From: Paralvinella palmiformis
Lineage: Eukaryota; Annelida; Polychaeta; Terebellida; Alvinellidae
Direction: 5' to 3'
NCBI GenBank assembly: GCA_025642065.1
Contig: JAODUP010000273.1
Location: 191,001-255,000 of the forward strand
Length of the DNA: 64,000 nucleotides
This document shows positions 55,333-64,000 of this stretch, piece after piece (position 1 is the stretch's first letter; each line of letters begins with the position of its first letter). Position numbers and translations under genes: made by a program. Below the pieces are notes generated by a model. That model saw only the letters and a list, made by a program, of their open reading frames with translations. It ran no database searches and was not told the DNA's origin.

Positions 55333-57736
55333 TTGGTGGAACGGATAGATACACACACTCTTCTATAAATATGTTAATTTATAACAGGATCCAGTTGATG
55401 GCCTACCAGTATACTTCACTGGCAACAGAGACAGTTCCAGTCGGCTAAAACAATACTTCAGCGCCCCAATTTACACCAATACCATTAAAATCGTACCTAC
55501 CAACTGGGCTAGAGGTATTGGTCTGGCTATGGCAGTTTATGGAACGGAAGATCTATCTCAAGGTATTATATAATGATGCTAATGCCCCCATCGTAGCTCT
55601 AACATTATTCCCTTTTTTGGCAAATGTTTAGCCTTTTCGATGCTAGATCTAGCAACCAGCCTAGCGCCATATGATACCGGCTTATACAATTGAAGTCTGT
55701 TAGCGGTAAAGCGAATAGTTTGTGCGACGTCTTGGATGTGGACCGCCTTCTAAACACTTCGACCCGTTCCCAATCAACTTGGTGTCTGATCACTGTTGAA
55801 CGAACAAGTTAATTTACTGGCACCATCAGCTGTAGTTGTGGTAGTAGTAGTAGTAGTATCAGTTAATTGATTGACATATTGGGACGGGTTGTCTTCAAAC
55901 AAAATGTTTACCGTAATAGTTTGATATAAACAATTGTCGGTTGATTTACAAAATTATGTTTGCTTCGTCTCCCTCACCTAGACATTCTCTTTAGCTACGC
56001 ATCACGTTTATGATCATAATTGTCTATTTCAGAATCACTTGGTCCTAATGATTTCCCGAAAGGAACCTGCGATCTGCCGAAATCAGGTAAGTCTCGTGAC
56101 CCGTACAGTAATGCCTCGTTATCAATATTAACGCTATAGAGATGTCTACCGATGTAACTCCGCTGTATTCAGTGAGACTTTTCCCCATTCAACAGGACAA
56201 TTTAGATAATCAAGATCTAAATGCAGTTGGTTTAGCTATATACGAATAATATTCTTGATACTGAGTGCATTTTAAGGACTAATACTGCATTTCAATATCA
56301 CCTTTCTGTATACTGTAGATCAGTTTAATTTGGCGAACATGGTGAAAATGGCGAGTGACAAAATATCGCCTATTTTTCCTGTCGCCAAAATATTATGTCG
56401 TGTAGAACTTCATGTGATGCTCTGAAGGACTTCTCTGGTTAACACTAAACAAGTGTAATAATCTCATTTCTCCAATAATCATATATACAACAGAACATCA
56501 TTTCACATATTGTATATTTATGTTCACAAACACTCAATACAACATACATTAATTTATTGTATTAACATGGCAAAGACTAATACATTATTGGTAATTCAAA
56601 CATTCACACTAACGCACTTCAAATGCGATATTATATGTAACTGTAATATATTCCCGTATATGCGTACGTAATAGGAACCATTAAGAATTGGTTCACATTG
56701 CAATTTATAATAAAACAATCGCTCGTTTCGAAATCAGTTGTCTTTGAAATGGTCCCCATCCGAGTAACTCATAATAACGATCAACAGACCTGGTTTTTCT
56801 CAACTGTGTTTGGAGGGTTCCTCCGTGATCTAACTGGTAACACGTTGGACCGCAGATCACTATTACCCGAGTTCGAATCTCCGCGTGGGCATATCTGAAG
56901 GGTGTTTCATCTTTGACTTAGCTTCATTACCTTTGGATGTAGCTCGGCCCATTTTGCCTAGCATGTGCACAAAAGTGGCCGTAAGGTATCAATCATCGTC
57001 ATCCCAACCGTATTTGAGAACATCAGTTTGTTGAGCAGCGAAATGAAATGCGTGAAGGCATCAGCCTGGGTGTCGAGGTTTGAGTGTAGAGATCTTGAGG
57101 CCGAGTTGAGTGTCGGCACTGTTGCGATCGGTTGTCAAGGCGTCACTGACTGAATCACTGTATCAGACATTGAATTTAAGCGCGAGAACGTCTTTGAATG
57201 GTTTGTTGCCGGCGCATAACGGTGAGCTTTAAAATGTGGTTTTCCCTAAAATTGTCCAAAATGATGAATTCGACGATTTTTCCTGCCGCCAAATTAAACT
57301 GATCCACAATGTTACTTGTCATTGCCAATGTTAAGCTTGTCGCTGGAATAAGTAACCCTATTACCATGCTCATACCGTATCTATGCCACGATACGCGTGG
57401 TATTACACCGCGTTGTGAAGCCAAACCGACGTCTTTGCAAGTCGGTTGTAATTTGATTGCATTGTAAAAGTTGTTATACAATACTTGGCTGTATCATAGA
57501 GATCAGTAACTGAACAGGGAAGAGTTGTTAAAATTATTTTGGCGTCGTTGTTATTGATTGTTTAATTTTTAATTTTATTACAGCTGCTATTTGTCTTATA
57601 ATTAGACAAAACTCTCTAGATAAAATAATGTTTAATAATTCCCATGTTGTCTATAGAGCGATCTATATTCATCAGACGTCCAATAGACTATCGGTCTGGC
57701 CTGGGATAATTTAGTTAACACGATTTTGTTGGCCTT

Positions 57737-57767
<31 letters not shown>

Positions 57768-60700
57768 CGTTTTATATATATTATCTAGATTCATACACTG
57801 ATAAGACCGGGCCGAGCTATGTCAGAAGGATGTTTCATCTTTCACTTCGCCTCATTACCTTTGGAGGTCGCTCGGCTTATTTAGCCTACCTTGTCCACAC
57901 AAAATTGGCTGACTGTAGGACAGCAATATTTACATTTACAATATTTAATATATGATTTAGCATAAAAGATGTGTAGTTCCGCTAGGTGTGGCAACCAAAT
58001 TCCTTACCCATTATTTATTAATATTATTTCAATGCATTTCGGAGATGTATATTGCCACAATCTATCACGTACTGCGATTACATATTTTGTTATCTGCGGT
58101 ATTTGCCATCGTCTTTCATCGTTACCTCCAAAACTAAAACCCAGGTAAGGTTCTTATGTTAGATAAACTGGTCTTGGAAGAATGATCATGTTTTATTTTA
58201 GCTGTGACAAAACATTTTTATTTCATATATTAATATTAAAATATATCACGTTTCAGTTCCTATTAAATCAATAATAGGCAGATTTGAATGTTTAAGCTTC
58301 AATAAATTACAATACGTAATTATTTGTATTCCTTATTTATAAATATTCTATTTATATTAATATGCAGACGAGACGGTTAATATCTTTACAATCAACTTAT
58401 TTGTTTATTATCTTGAAGTATTTGAGATTCGTTGTATTTTGTTGGGTTCACACCTTCTACAGTCTCGCTACGGCTCACACATATGTTGTCACGTAGCAGA
58501 TACATGCACTCGTTTAGGAATACAATTCTAGACCAATATAGGATGCTGCTACTTTCATAGATTTGTTGATAGCGAATACATGTACGAAATGTATAGTTCT
58601 GCGACACTAATTGCCTAGACGCCGGCCGGTTATACATGCCTTGTTGTTCTACTTCATGTGTGAATGCTGCATCAGATTGGCACACAAGAAAAAACCACTA
58701 ACTGAACATCGATACCTGTCTAACTTCATAATACAGGTGAATCGGGTGGAGCTGGTACGGTATTCCAGAACTCGCATACGTACGGCATTGGAGTAGTTCA
58801 CATCAACAACTATGGCAGAAGACCAATCTTACCGATGAACGCGGACTGTACCATTTATGATCCGGTCAGATCCGGTAAGTACCTAAACAATCCTTTTTAA
58901 TATGATAATATTTAGATATATTCTAACTCGTCTAAAATTGTTAATTATCCAATGAAGCATTTGTGGGATTATTACGAACTAGTAAATTAGCTCTCATCAT
59001 AATTGTAAAATATGAATGAGCCTGCCCATTCTACGCGACTCATGATATTGTTACTACTTTTGATAATTGTTTTAGTCGAGTGTTTTTCAGTCCATTTTAA
59101 TTCTAAATATCTCATACGCCAGCTACCTTCAGCTTTACGTTCTAATCAGCCGATAATGGTCGTTTAATAATTGGTTTATAAACGATAAACAGGTGGAGTT
59201 ACCTGGATCTTTGACGATACGACGGAAAAGGATGGCTTAATGCTTAACAACAGCGCTCATCTCGTGGTTGATGTCAACATGGAGGTGCATTCTAGAGCCG
59301 ACGGAGACGACAGTTCTTTGTTACACATAATAGCCCCTCGACAGTCGGTGGTTGGTAACCGTCTCAGTACGAAGACCATAGTGTATCCCAATGCTGCGCT
59401 GAAGCTGGCAGACACCGGCGCCATCACGATAGACGCGCCTACGAAGGTACTCGGGCTGCTCCACGGCAGTGAAGCCTGTAACCTGATCGTCAATTCGACG
59501 CTTCACGTTGTTCAAAGCGAAGTGGTACTCCGATCCCTTAGAATCCTCGATTTTGGGAATGTTACCACAACACCGGACAATATTCTGGCGTTGAACGTCA
59601 GTACTATCGTCGTAAATGGTACGCTGAATGTGAGTTATCTCGAATTCAAGGAACTCAGCGCGTTGACGGTTGAAGAACACGGAGTGATCGAGTACACCCC
59701 AGTCACGGATCTGGTGTGTGACGAGGTTGTAATCAACGGCAGCGTGGCCATCAGAAAAAATGTAACAATCAGAGGCAGACTGAGGCATAACCTGAACTTT
59801 CTCAAGGTCGGCATAAATGGTACGCTCCAGTTGGACTCTCTGGTTCAGATGAACAAGTCTTGGACAGGAACCTCCGTCGTTGGCTGTCACAGCCTTGAAA
59901 TAGAGGGCACAGTGCTGGCTGGCCAACTTGACCAATACACGGACACCTTCGGCTGGGAATACATCCTCGTTGACCCAAAAGGAAACTTCACCTTTGAACC
60001 AACATCAAGGTTTCACGTCAGTCATTTAGATGTTAAAGGTCACATGGAAACGCTGCGCCCTTTCAGTTTGACCTACGTTACCAAGAGTCAGGGGTTACAC
60101 ATAACAATATTCGACTCCGGAAAGATGGTACTCGACAGTCGAGGAACGTACCCAAATGAGTCAACGTCAGGTCAGTCGTTGATCGTGGCAGACGTATTGA
60201 CTGTATATGAAAATGGCGTGTTGGACATCGATTTTAAATGCGACAAGAGAGCACCAAACGGCCCGTGCCCCGTGTCAGAGCTGATCGTGGGCATAGTCAA
60301 ACTTAATGGTACGATACAAGCTGGTTCGCTGAAAATGAACACATCCGACATTATCGTATCACCTACTGGTCTGATCGATGTTTCAGAAGGTGGCTATCCT
60401 AGCAGTACTGGACCAGGTATGTACGTCAATCATGTTCTCATCCGGTATTCATATTTGCATAAAACATAAATCTGACCCGGAAGTGTTAAACGGACGATTA
60501 CTGAATTTCAGGTGCTGGTCAGAAACACAGCTCGGGTGGCAGTGGCGCAAGCCACGCAGGACGCGGCGGCAAATCACCATATATAACAGCGGACAACCTG
60601 CCCTACTGTAACATCTATTCCGTCTGCGAATCGGGCAGCGGGGGTGGTTCCGTTAACGATAATGGCGGTGGTGGACGTGGTGGTGGTTTTCTCCACATGT

Positions 60701-61212
60701 CTAGCAGAATCATGCAATTGGATGGCCACATTAAAGCCAATGGACAGCCTGGCCAAGTAAGCGAGACTCAATAACTGCAATTTCTGTGATGTGTACAAAA
60801 CCTGAAGTATCCATTAGTAACAGATGAATCGGTTGTAAGCATTTGTCTTGGTGGACTCGGAATAAGCCGCATTTTATTTATGTTCGATTAATCAGTTTTG
60901 ATTGATTTCAGTATGGATACGGTGGCGGCGGAAGTGGTGGCTCGGTTTGGTTGGAAGGTCGTGAGAATGGAATAGTGACCACGAGCATATCAGTAAATGG
61001 TGGAGCAGGCAGGTCACGTGGTGGTGGAGGAGCTGCCGGGTATATTCGCATCATCCTTCAAGATGGTTCCTTCATCAGTGGCCATTTGGAGGCAGCAGGT
61101 AGGCCCAGTGTTTGAAGTGTACGCGTTTGGATGTGCGTATGTATGTGCGCGTGCGTGCGTGCGTGCGTGAGTGAGTGCGTGCGTGCGTGTGTGCGTGAGT
61201 GAGTGTGCGTGG

Positions 61213-61280
<68 letters not shown>

Positions 61281-61645
61281 TGTGTGCGTGCGTGCGTGCG
61301 TGCGTGCGTGTGATACAACTGCATGCAGTTTGTTTATAAAATATTTTAGCTATAATAAATATTATGTACACACACATACACGTACACAAACGCACACACA
61401 TACACACACACACACACATACATACATACACACATACATACATACATACATACATACAGATGCATCGACACATACATACGCACACATAATATATATATAT
61501 ATATTATATATTCCAGGTGGTAGTAGTGCGAGTGGTGGTGAGTCTGGTGGTCCTGGATTAGCTTACATAGAAGTGTTAAGTCGTCAAGAGAAACATCTGC
61601 GAGTTGATAATAAATGTCAGAAGCCGAAGGAATGTGGAATCTTAA

Positions 61646-61703
<58 letters not shown>

Positions 61704-62536
61704 ATCTGCTGTTTAATGTAAATATTAATAAACAGATCGGCAGAATACCTACATGAAATTCCAATTTCTACAATTTCTATTCGCACTAAAACAAGTTTTT
61801 CTTGTAATTTAACGTTTTAGGTGACAATGCCTAGTGGAGATGGCGCCAATTACGATGATTATGAAAAATTTCTGGAAACAGGTAAACAATATACGTATTG
61901 TGAAAGTTTATTAGTTCCACCTGGGGTCATACCAGTGATGGCTTTTTAAAAATTATGTTGTTGGGAAGCTTCATTTTATTCATAAGATGATTGATTGGGG
62001 AGACATTTTATTCCTATAAGGTTCATTTGTTATGATTCAGGAGCTGTGGCCTACCTTTTGGACACCAGTGATAATTATACCCATCGGTTCACATACATGG
62101 AGCTGTACGGTGGAGCGCATCTGGTGTATCCTGGATCTAGAAACAGGATTATTGTGCCCACCATTGTTGGAGATGACACGGCATATCTGCATATTGGCCC
62201 GGAACAAACCGTTACTTTAACTGAGGTAATCTCGCTGAATAGAAACCAGATGTAGATGTTACAAGATGTCTCTGTTATCAAATATATGTTTTGCGTGTAA
62301 TGCACATATATTTACACGTGCGCCTGCGTCATGGACTGGGGAGACATTATACAAGTTTCAGCATGAAAGGTCGCTCGCTCCTTTGGATTAGTGCCCTGAT
62401 GACGTCTCTAGGTTTTACACGGTTCGAGATCCTCTGTGCCAGCGTCTCCTCCCACACTGTTAAAACATACGCAAACCCAAATCATTTGGAAACGCGTACA
62501 CAAGAGTTGTGTATATGCGCATGGGTGTCTGTATAT

Positions 62537-62573
<37 letters not shown>

Positions 62574-63800
62574 AGCTGTGTATAATAAGGCACAGGCACA
62601 GAGAATCTCGAACCGTGAATTCAAACTCTGGACGTTTCTTCAGGGGACTGAATCCAGAGTGGCGACTTTTCTTGCTGAGACATGTATGTGTGTGTGTGTA
62701 CGTATGTGTGTGTGTGCGTGGGCGTATGTGTGCGTGTGTTTTAGCAGTGAACGAAAACGTAATAACGCAATTTATAATTAAATTATACGAACAACCAATA
62801 CATACCAAGCTGCAAAGATATAAAGATGTATTTAATTAAATAAAAATAAACTGGCATAGATTTTTTCGAAAGCTCGTCATACCCCAACAATTGGTTTCTT
62901 TCTTCAGGTGTCGCCGTATAAACGCGTCAATATGACGTGGTATCCCGTGATATATGAGCTGGCCGACCTAATCCTACCTCCGGCATGGTACGAAATACGA
63001 GCTCCATTGGCTGGTGAAGAGTGCAGTTCATCGTATTTATATAGCAGTGTCCGTCATGTTTGGGGAAATCTGATCAGCGACGACGCTCATGTTATAGTTG
63101 GTTCAGGTAAGCTGATATAAATGATATAATGCCGTTATCAACCCGTTGTACTTACCTTGGTAAATCGTTGTTCAAGTTATTGTACGACCCAATCCTTGTT
63201 CTAGTCCCCGAGAATCTGGCATATCTCGAGGAAATAGCCTTAGCGAGTTGCTAGTATTTCGCATTACAGGCGTCCAAGACAGGGTTCGAATCCGAGTGTT
63301 TACCTATATGTATGGGATGTTTTATCTGATCATATAATGTCTCTGTCGATGTAACCTTCAGCCAAGTGTTCCAGAACAACCAGCAGCCAGGCTACACAAA
63401 ACACTCTCACACTAGTATACTTAAGGTGCTCCCTTATCACGTCCATGTTTCATCCTGGGCTCATTTCCTTACTAGGTGCTACCTTACAATATGAATTATC
63501 AAGTATAAGACGTGTCCAGTTCGCTGCTCTTACAATTCAAGATGAAGGACGTGTAGAGTTCATCAGCTACTACGGACAAGAAGATGATCCTTATCAGCTT
63601 CTGGTAAATAACAAATATTTTATCTGAAGAGCCCATTACTGTATCATTGTTGTTATGGATGTTGTTGTTGTTGTTGTTGTTGTTAGTATCGTTTATGTTT
63701 TTATATAAATTTAGATATTTAATAATTTCAGAATTGTAGATTATTATCAATTCGATATCTGATCTGTAAAATATAGAAATGCGCTGAGCATTAATTGCGT

Positions 63801-63837
<37 letters not shown>

Positions 63838-64000
63838 AAGGTATCCGGAAATTCCCGAGAAGGGTTTTACGACGGCAAGCTGACAGTGGAGGGAGGTGGA
63901 ACTCTTCACGGATCAAACCTGAGGATCATATCATCCTCAATTGTTGTTGATGGCTACGGATCGATAGATGTCAATTATGAGGGGTTGATTGATGGACCAG
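49131..64000 (+). CDS. Large secreted glycine-rich repeat protein with F5/8C domain, 3' truncated by the window
   Basis: Fifteen coding exons are visible, all on one continuous frame except one unresolved donor, giving at least about 1,310 codons. Order: signal peptide (residues 1 to about 29, hydrophobic core WLEFVVLAALVTGV); glycine-rich beta unit copy 1 (to about 259); F5/8 type C (discoidin) domain (about 260-410); short linker; GGAGTVF unit (426-472); 408-codon beta-helix-like exon rich in N-glycosylation sequons (472-880); glycine-rich unit copy 2 (880-1023); GGPGLAYIEV unit; further beta-rich exons; and the start of a third unit at the edge. It is likely extracellular, with the discoidin domain binding glycan, lipid or collagen. 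I do not recognise a named family for the whole protein. An in-frame ATG at 49053 would add 26 residues before the signal peptide. Confidence 0.82.
51945..52088. repeat. G-rich minisatellite in intron 1
   Basis: TTTAGACTGGAGGGG and TTTTCACTGGAGGGG words recur with a poly-G run. G-quadruplex formation is possible on the + strand. Confidence 0.75.
52861..53034 (+). repeat. Diverged SINE in intron 1
   Basis: CCTCGATAGTCTAGCTGATA at the A box, GTTCAAAACCCCG at the B box, and a 3' end near AGCAACATTTACATTT, as in the CCGAGCTAT subfamily. Confidence 0.65.
53101..53416. repeat. Tail-to-tail inverted SINE pair, copy 2
   Basis: It has the same layout as 35088-35416: a + strand SINE to ATCAATCATCG, the junction CGTACAAGGTAGGCTAAATG, a reverse body, and TATAGGTTCATGGATGAATA at the right end. 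It lies in intron 1 of the glycine-rich protein gene. Confidence 0.85.
53540..53700 (+). repeat. Old SINE remnant
   Basis: Scattered family matches (GATGTTTCTTCTCTCACTT, GATCCATTTAGCTTAAGGTA, GGCCGTAAAAAAACAACATC) lie in the right order. Confidence 0.45.
53838..54245 (+). CDS. Glycine-rich protein exon 2: Gly-rich beta unit
   Basis: The acceptor is TTACAG|GA and the donor GGAG|GTCAGT, phase 1 to 1. It encodes GSHGGRGGTSAG, then GGSGGGIIHITAVTSITVDG, ISADGSDGEGDGGGGAGGSI, and GRITARGGD...GGGGGGRITVRY. This is an alternation of glycine runs and I/V-rich strands. It is separated from exon 1 by a 4.3-kb intron full of SINEs. Confidence 0.88.
54404..54512. repeat. (GTT)n(GT)n microsatellite
   Basis: A GT run of more than 80 bases in the intron between exons 2 and 3. 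Confidence 0.92.
54855..55126 (+). CDS. Exon 3: F5/8 type C (discoidin) domain, first part
   Basis: It begins at C of LICPVKSMKASNYVYPHYPA. SSWRPSSNTQGQYLSLKL, FITAIETKGDPTTGYYVTQF and RVQYLKESSEEFQDY follow the discoidin jellyroll pattern (tryptophan before the first strand, xxIxTQG-like, FxVxYSxDG-like). It starts in phase 1 and ends in phase 0 at GTG|GTAAGT. Confidence 0.88.
55258..55327. repeat. (TA)n(GA)n microsatellite
   Basis: It lies in the 261-bp intron splitting the discoidin domain. Confidence 0.92.
55388..55562 (+). CDS. Exon 4: F5/8 type C domain, second part
   Basis: It encodes VYFTGNRDSSSRLKQYFSAP, then YTNTIKIVPTNWARGIGLAM and AVYGTEDLSQ, the second half of the discoidin fold (FxGNxD, ARxIRIxPxxW, LRxExYG). 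The usual closing Cys of ..ELYGC is not present; the nearest Cys is in exon 5. Confidence 0.88.
56033..56086 (+). CDS. Exon 5: short linker with Cys
   Basis: A 54-nt exon, phase 1 to 1, encoding ESLGPNDFPKGTCDLPKS. The Cys may pair with the N-terminal discoidin Cys of exon 3. Frame and good splice sites (TTTCAG|AA, TCAG|GTAAGT) support it. Confidence 0.72.
56815..57003 (+). repeat. tRNA-derived SINE in an intron of the glycine-rich protein gene
   Basis: It reads GGGTTCCTCCGTGATCTAAC, a B box GAGTTCGAATCTCCGCG and a full body to GTATCAATCATCGTCATC. The copy is complete. Confidence 0.85.
57806..57955 (+). repeat. SINE variant (CCGAGCTATG type), 5' truncated
   Basis: It reads GGGCCGAGCTATGTCAGAAG, then the family body, ending GGACAGCAATATTTACATTT. 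Confidence 0.75.
58737..58874 (+). CDS. Exon 6: GGAGTVF unit
   Basis: It encodes GESGGAGTVFQNSHTYGIGV, then VHINNYGRRPILPMNADCTI. This pattern recurs in exon 10. The acceptor is ATACAG|GT and the donor TCCG|GTAAGT, phase 1 to 1. Confidence 0.85.
59193..60416 (+). CDS. Exon 7: 408-codon beta-helix-like exon, heavily sequon-bearing
   Basis: It starts GGVTWIFDDTTEKDG. It carries about fourteen N-x-S/T sequons, several as hydrophobic-N-G-T/S-hydrophobic (VVNGTLNVS, VINGSVAI, GINGTLQL, KLNGTIQA) at roughly regular spacing, as expected for turns of a beta-helix with surface glycans. It ends SPTGLIDVSEGGYPSSTGPG, mirroring exon 1's STGVITSLGGGY...GPG. Phase 1 to 1. Confidence 0.92.
60512..60756 (+). 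CDS. Exon 8: Gly-rich unit, second copy, first half
   Basis: It encodes GAGQKHSSGGSGASHAGRGG, then CESGSGGGSVNDNGGGGRGG and GFLHMSSRIMQLDGHIKANG. It is parallel to the start of exon 2 but has its own CNIYSVC cysteine pair. The donor is CAA|GTAAGC, phase 0. Confidence 0.9.
60912..61098 (+). CDS. Exon 9: Gly-rich unit, second copy, second half
   Basis: It encodes YGYGGGGSGGSVWLEGRENG, then ISVNGGAGRSRGGGGAAGYI and GSFISGHLEAAG. It corresponds to the second half of exon 2 (GGGGAGGSI ... GGGGGGRITV ... EILAHGG). The intron phase between exons 8 and 9 has no counterpart in copy 1. The donor is GCAG|GTAGGC. Confidence 0.9.
61110..61310. repeat. (TGCG)n microsatellite
   Basis: About 200 bases of GTGC/TGCG units in the intron between exons 9 and 10. 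CA/CATA runs follow at 61367-61505. The ORFs reported across it are artefacts of the repeat. Confidence 0.93.
61517..61647 (+). CDS. Exon 10: GGPGLAYIEV unit, donor unresolved
   Basis: The acceptor is TTCCAG|GT. It encodes GGSSASGGESGGPGLAYIEV, then SRQEKHLRVDNKCQKPKECG. The frame then runs directly into a (TA)n tract. The next exon needs a phase-0 junction, but no good phase-0 GT lies here. The end given is the last codon before the TA tract and is approximate. Confidence 0.65.
61648..61699. repeat. (TA)n microsatellite directly after exon 10
   Basis: The TA run starts where the exon 10 frame should meet its donor. Confidence 0.92.
61821..61881 (+). CDS. Exon 11
   Basis: The acceptor is TTTTAG|GTG and the donor ACAG|GTAAAC. 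It encodes VTMPSGDGANYDDYEKFLET. The other two frames hit stops at once, so phase 0 is required on entry; it leaves in phase 1. Confidence 0.78.
62041..62225 (+). CDS. Exon 12
   Basis: The acceptor is ATTCAG|GA and the donor GAG|GTAATC. It encodes GAVAYLLDTSDNYTHRFTYM, then ELYGGAHLVYPGSRNRIIVP and HIGPEQTVTLTE. This is analogous to the GGVTWIFDD...AHLVV opening of exon 7. Confidence 0.88.
62908..63106 (+). CDS. Exon 13
   Basis: The acceptor is CTTCAG|GTG and the donor TCAG|GTAAGC. It encodes VSPYKRVNMTWYPVIYELAD, then LPPAWYEIRAP and a SDDAHVIVGSG tail. One sequon (NMT). Phase 0 to 1. Confidence 0.88.
63476..63603 (+). CDS. Exon 14
   Basis: The acceptor is ACTAG|GT and the donor CTG|GTAAAT. 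It encodes GATLQYELSSIRRVQFAALT, then IQDEGRVEFISYYGQEDDPY, a strand-rich segment like the repeats of exon 7. Phase 1 to 0. Confidence 0.86.
63804..63834. repeat. (TA)n microsatellite before exon 15
   Basis: The TA run lies just before the TCTAAG acceptor. Confidence 0.9.
63841..64000 (+). CDS. Exon 15, cut by the window edge
   Basis: It follows a (TA)n tract ending TCTAAG. It encodes VSGNSREGFYDGKLTVEGGG, then RIISSSIVVDGYGSIDVNYE and GLIDGP. The last residues match the SPTGLIDVSEGG..GPG unit opening, so a third Gly-rich unit probably begins beyond 64000. Confidence 0.85.

Noticed and set aside
59321..59935. 204-codon reverse ORF
   Set aside because: Antisense shadow of exon 7 of the glycine-rich protein gene.
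61058..61786. ORFs of HARTHARTHART and CVRACVRACV on both strands
   Set aside because: Tetranucleotide and TA microsatellites in an intron.

Overview
This window is animal nuclear DNA. It has AT-rich introns, GT/AG splice sites that can be followed by reading frame, many microsatellites, tRNA-derived SINEs and decayed CR1/L2/jockey-type LINEs. The SINE and LINE style and the glycine-rich discoidin protein suggest a lophotrochozoan, most likely a mollusc. The species cannot be named from sequence alone. Two genuine protein genes are readable, both on the + strand; almost all other ORFs are repeat-derived or chance.

Layout. 1-5.5 kb: SINE copies, a palindrome cluster (2.3 kb), an AACCCTA-rich tract and a 31-bp minisatellite (3.84-4.26 kb). 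5.5-10.1 kb: LINE graveyard, with a + strand LINE apparently inserted into a - strand LINE. 11-14.9 kb: a - strand tRNA-SINE, a 35-bp minisatellite abutting a LINE 3' end, and a 0.4-kb tandem duplication. 16.9-19 kb: a LINE reverse-transcriptase piece, a SINE and a LINE tail. 20.0-36.0 kb: a complete TPGS2 gene (tubulin polyglutamylase complex subunit 2) in nine coding exons that join without a frame break into 301 codons plus stop, followed by AATAAA. 36.66-38.13 kb: a 49-bp minisatellite. 38.7-41.7 kb: a dead pogo/Tigger-type DNA transposon with subterminal repeats, carrying a hAT-like remnant. 41.7-48.8 kb: no gene recognised, only SINEs and simple repeats. 48.9-64 kb: the 5' part of a large secreted glycine-rich protein gene. 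It has fifteen coding exons in the window, at least about 1,310 codons, and runs off the right edge.

The second gene is the most interesting item. It encodes a signal peptide, then glycine-rich beta-strand repeat units in two recognisable copies, with an F5/8 type C (discoidin) domain spliced into the first copy as a phase 1-1 exon cassette. A third unit starts at the window edge. A 408-codon exon is full of N-glycosylation sequons. I do not recognise a named orthologue. The two genes have no evident functional link: one product is a cytosolic/ciliary tubulin-modifying complex subunit, the other an extracellular protein.

Limits: exons were joined by eye from splice consensus, reading phase and family knowledge. 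No transcript or database search was available. TE boundaries are approximate unless a repeat edge is stated.
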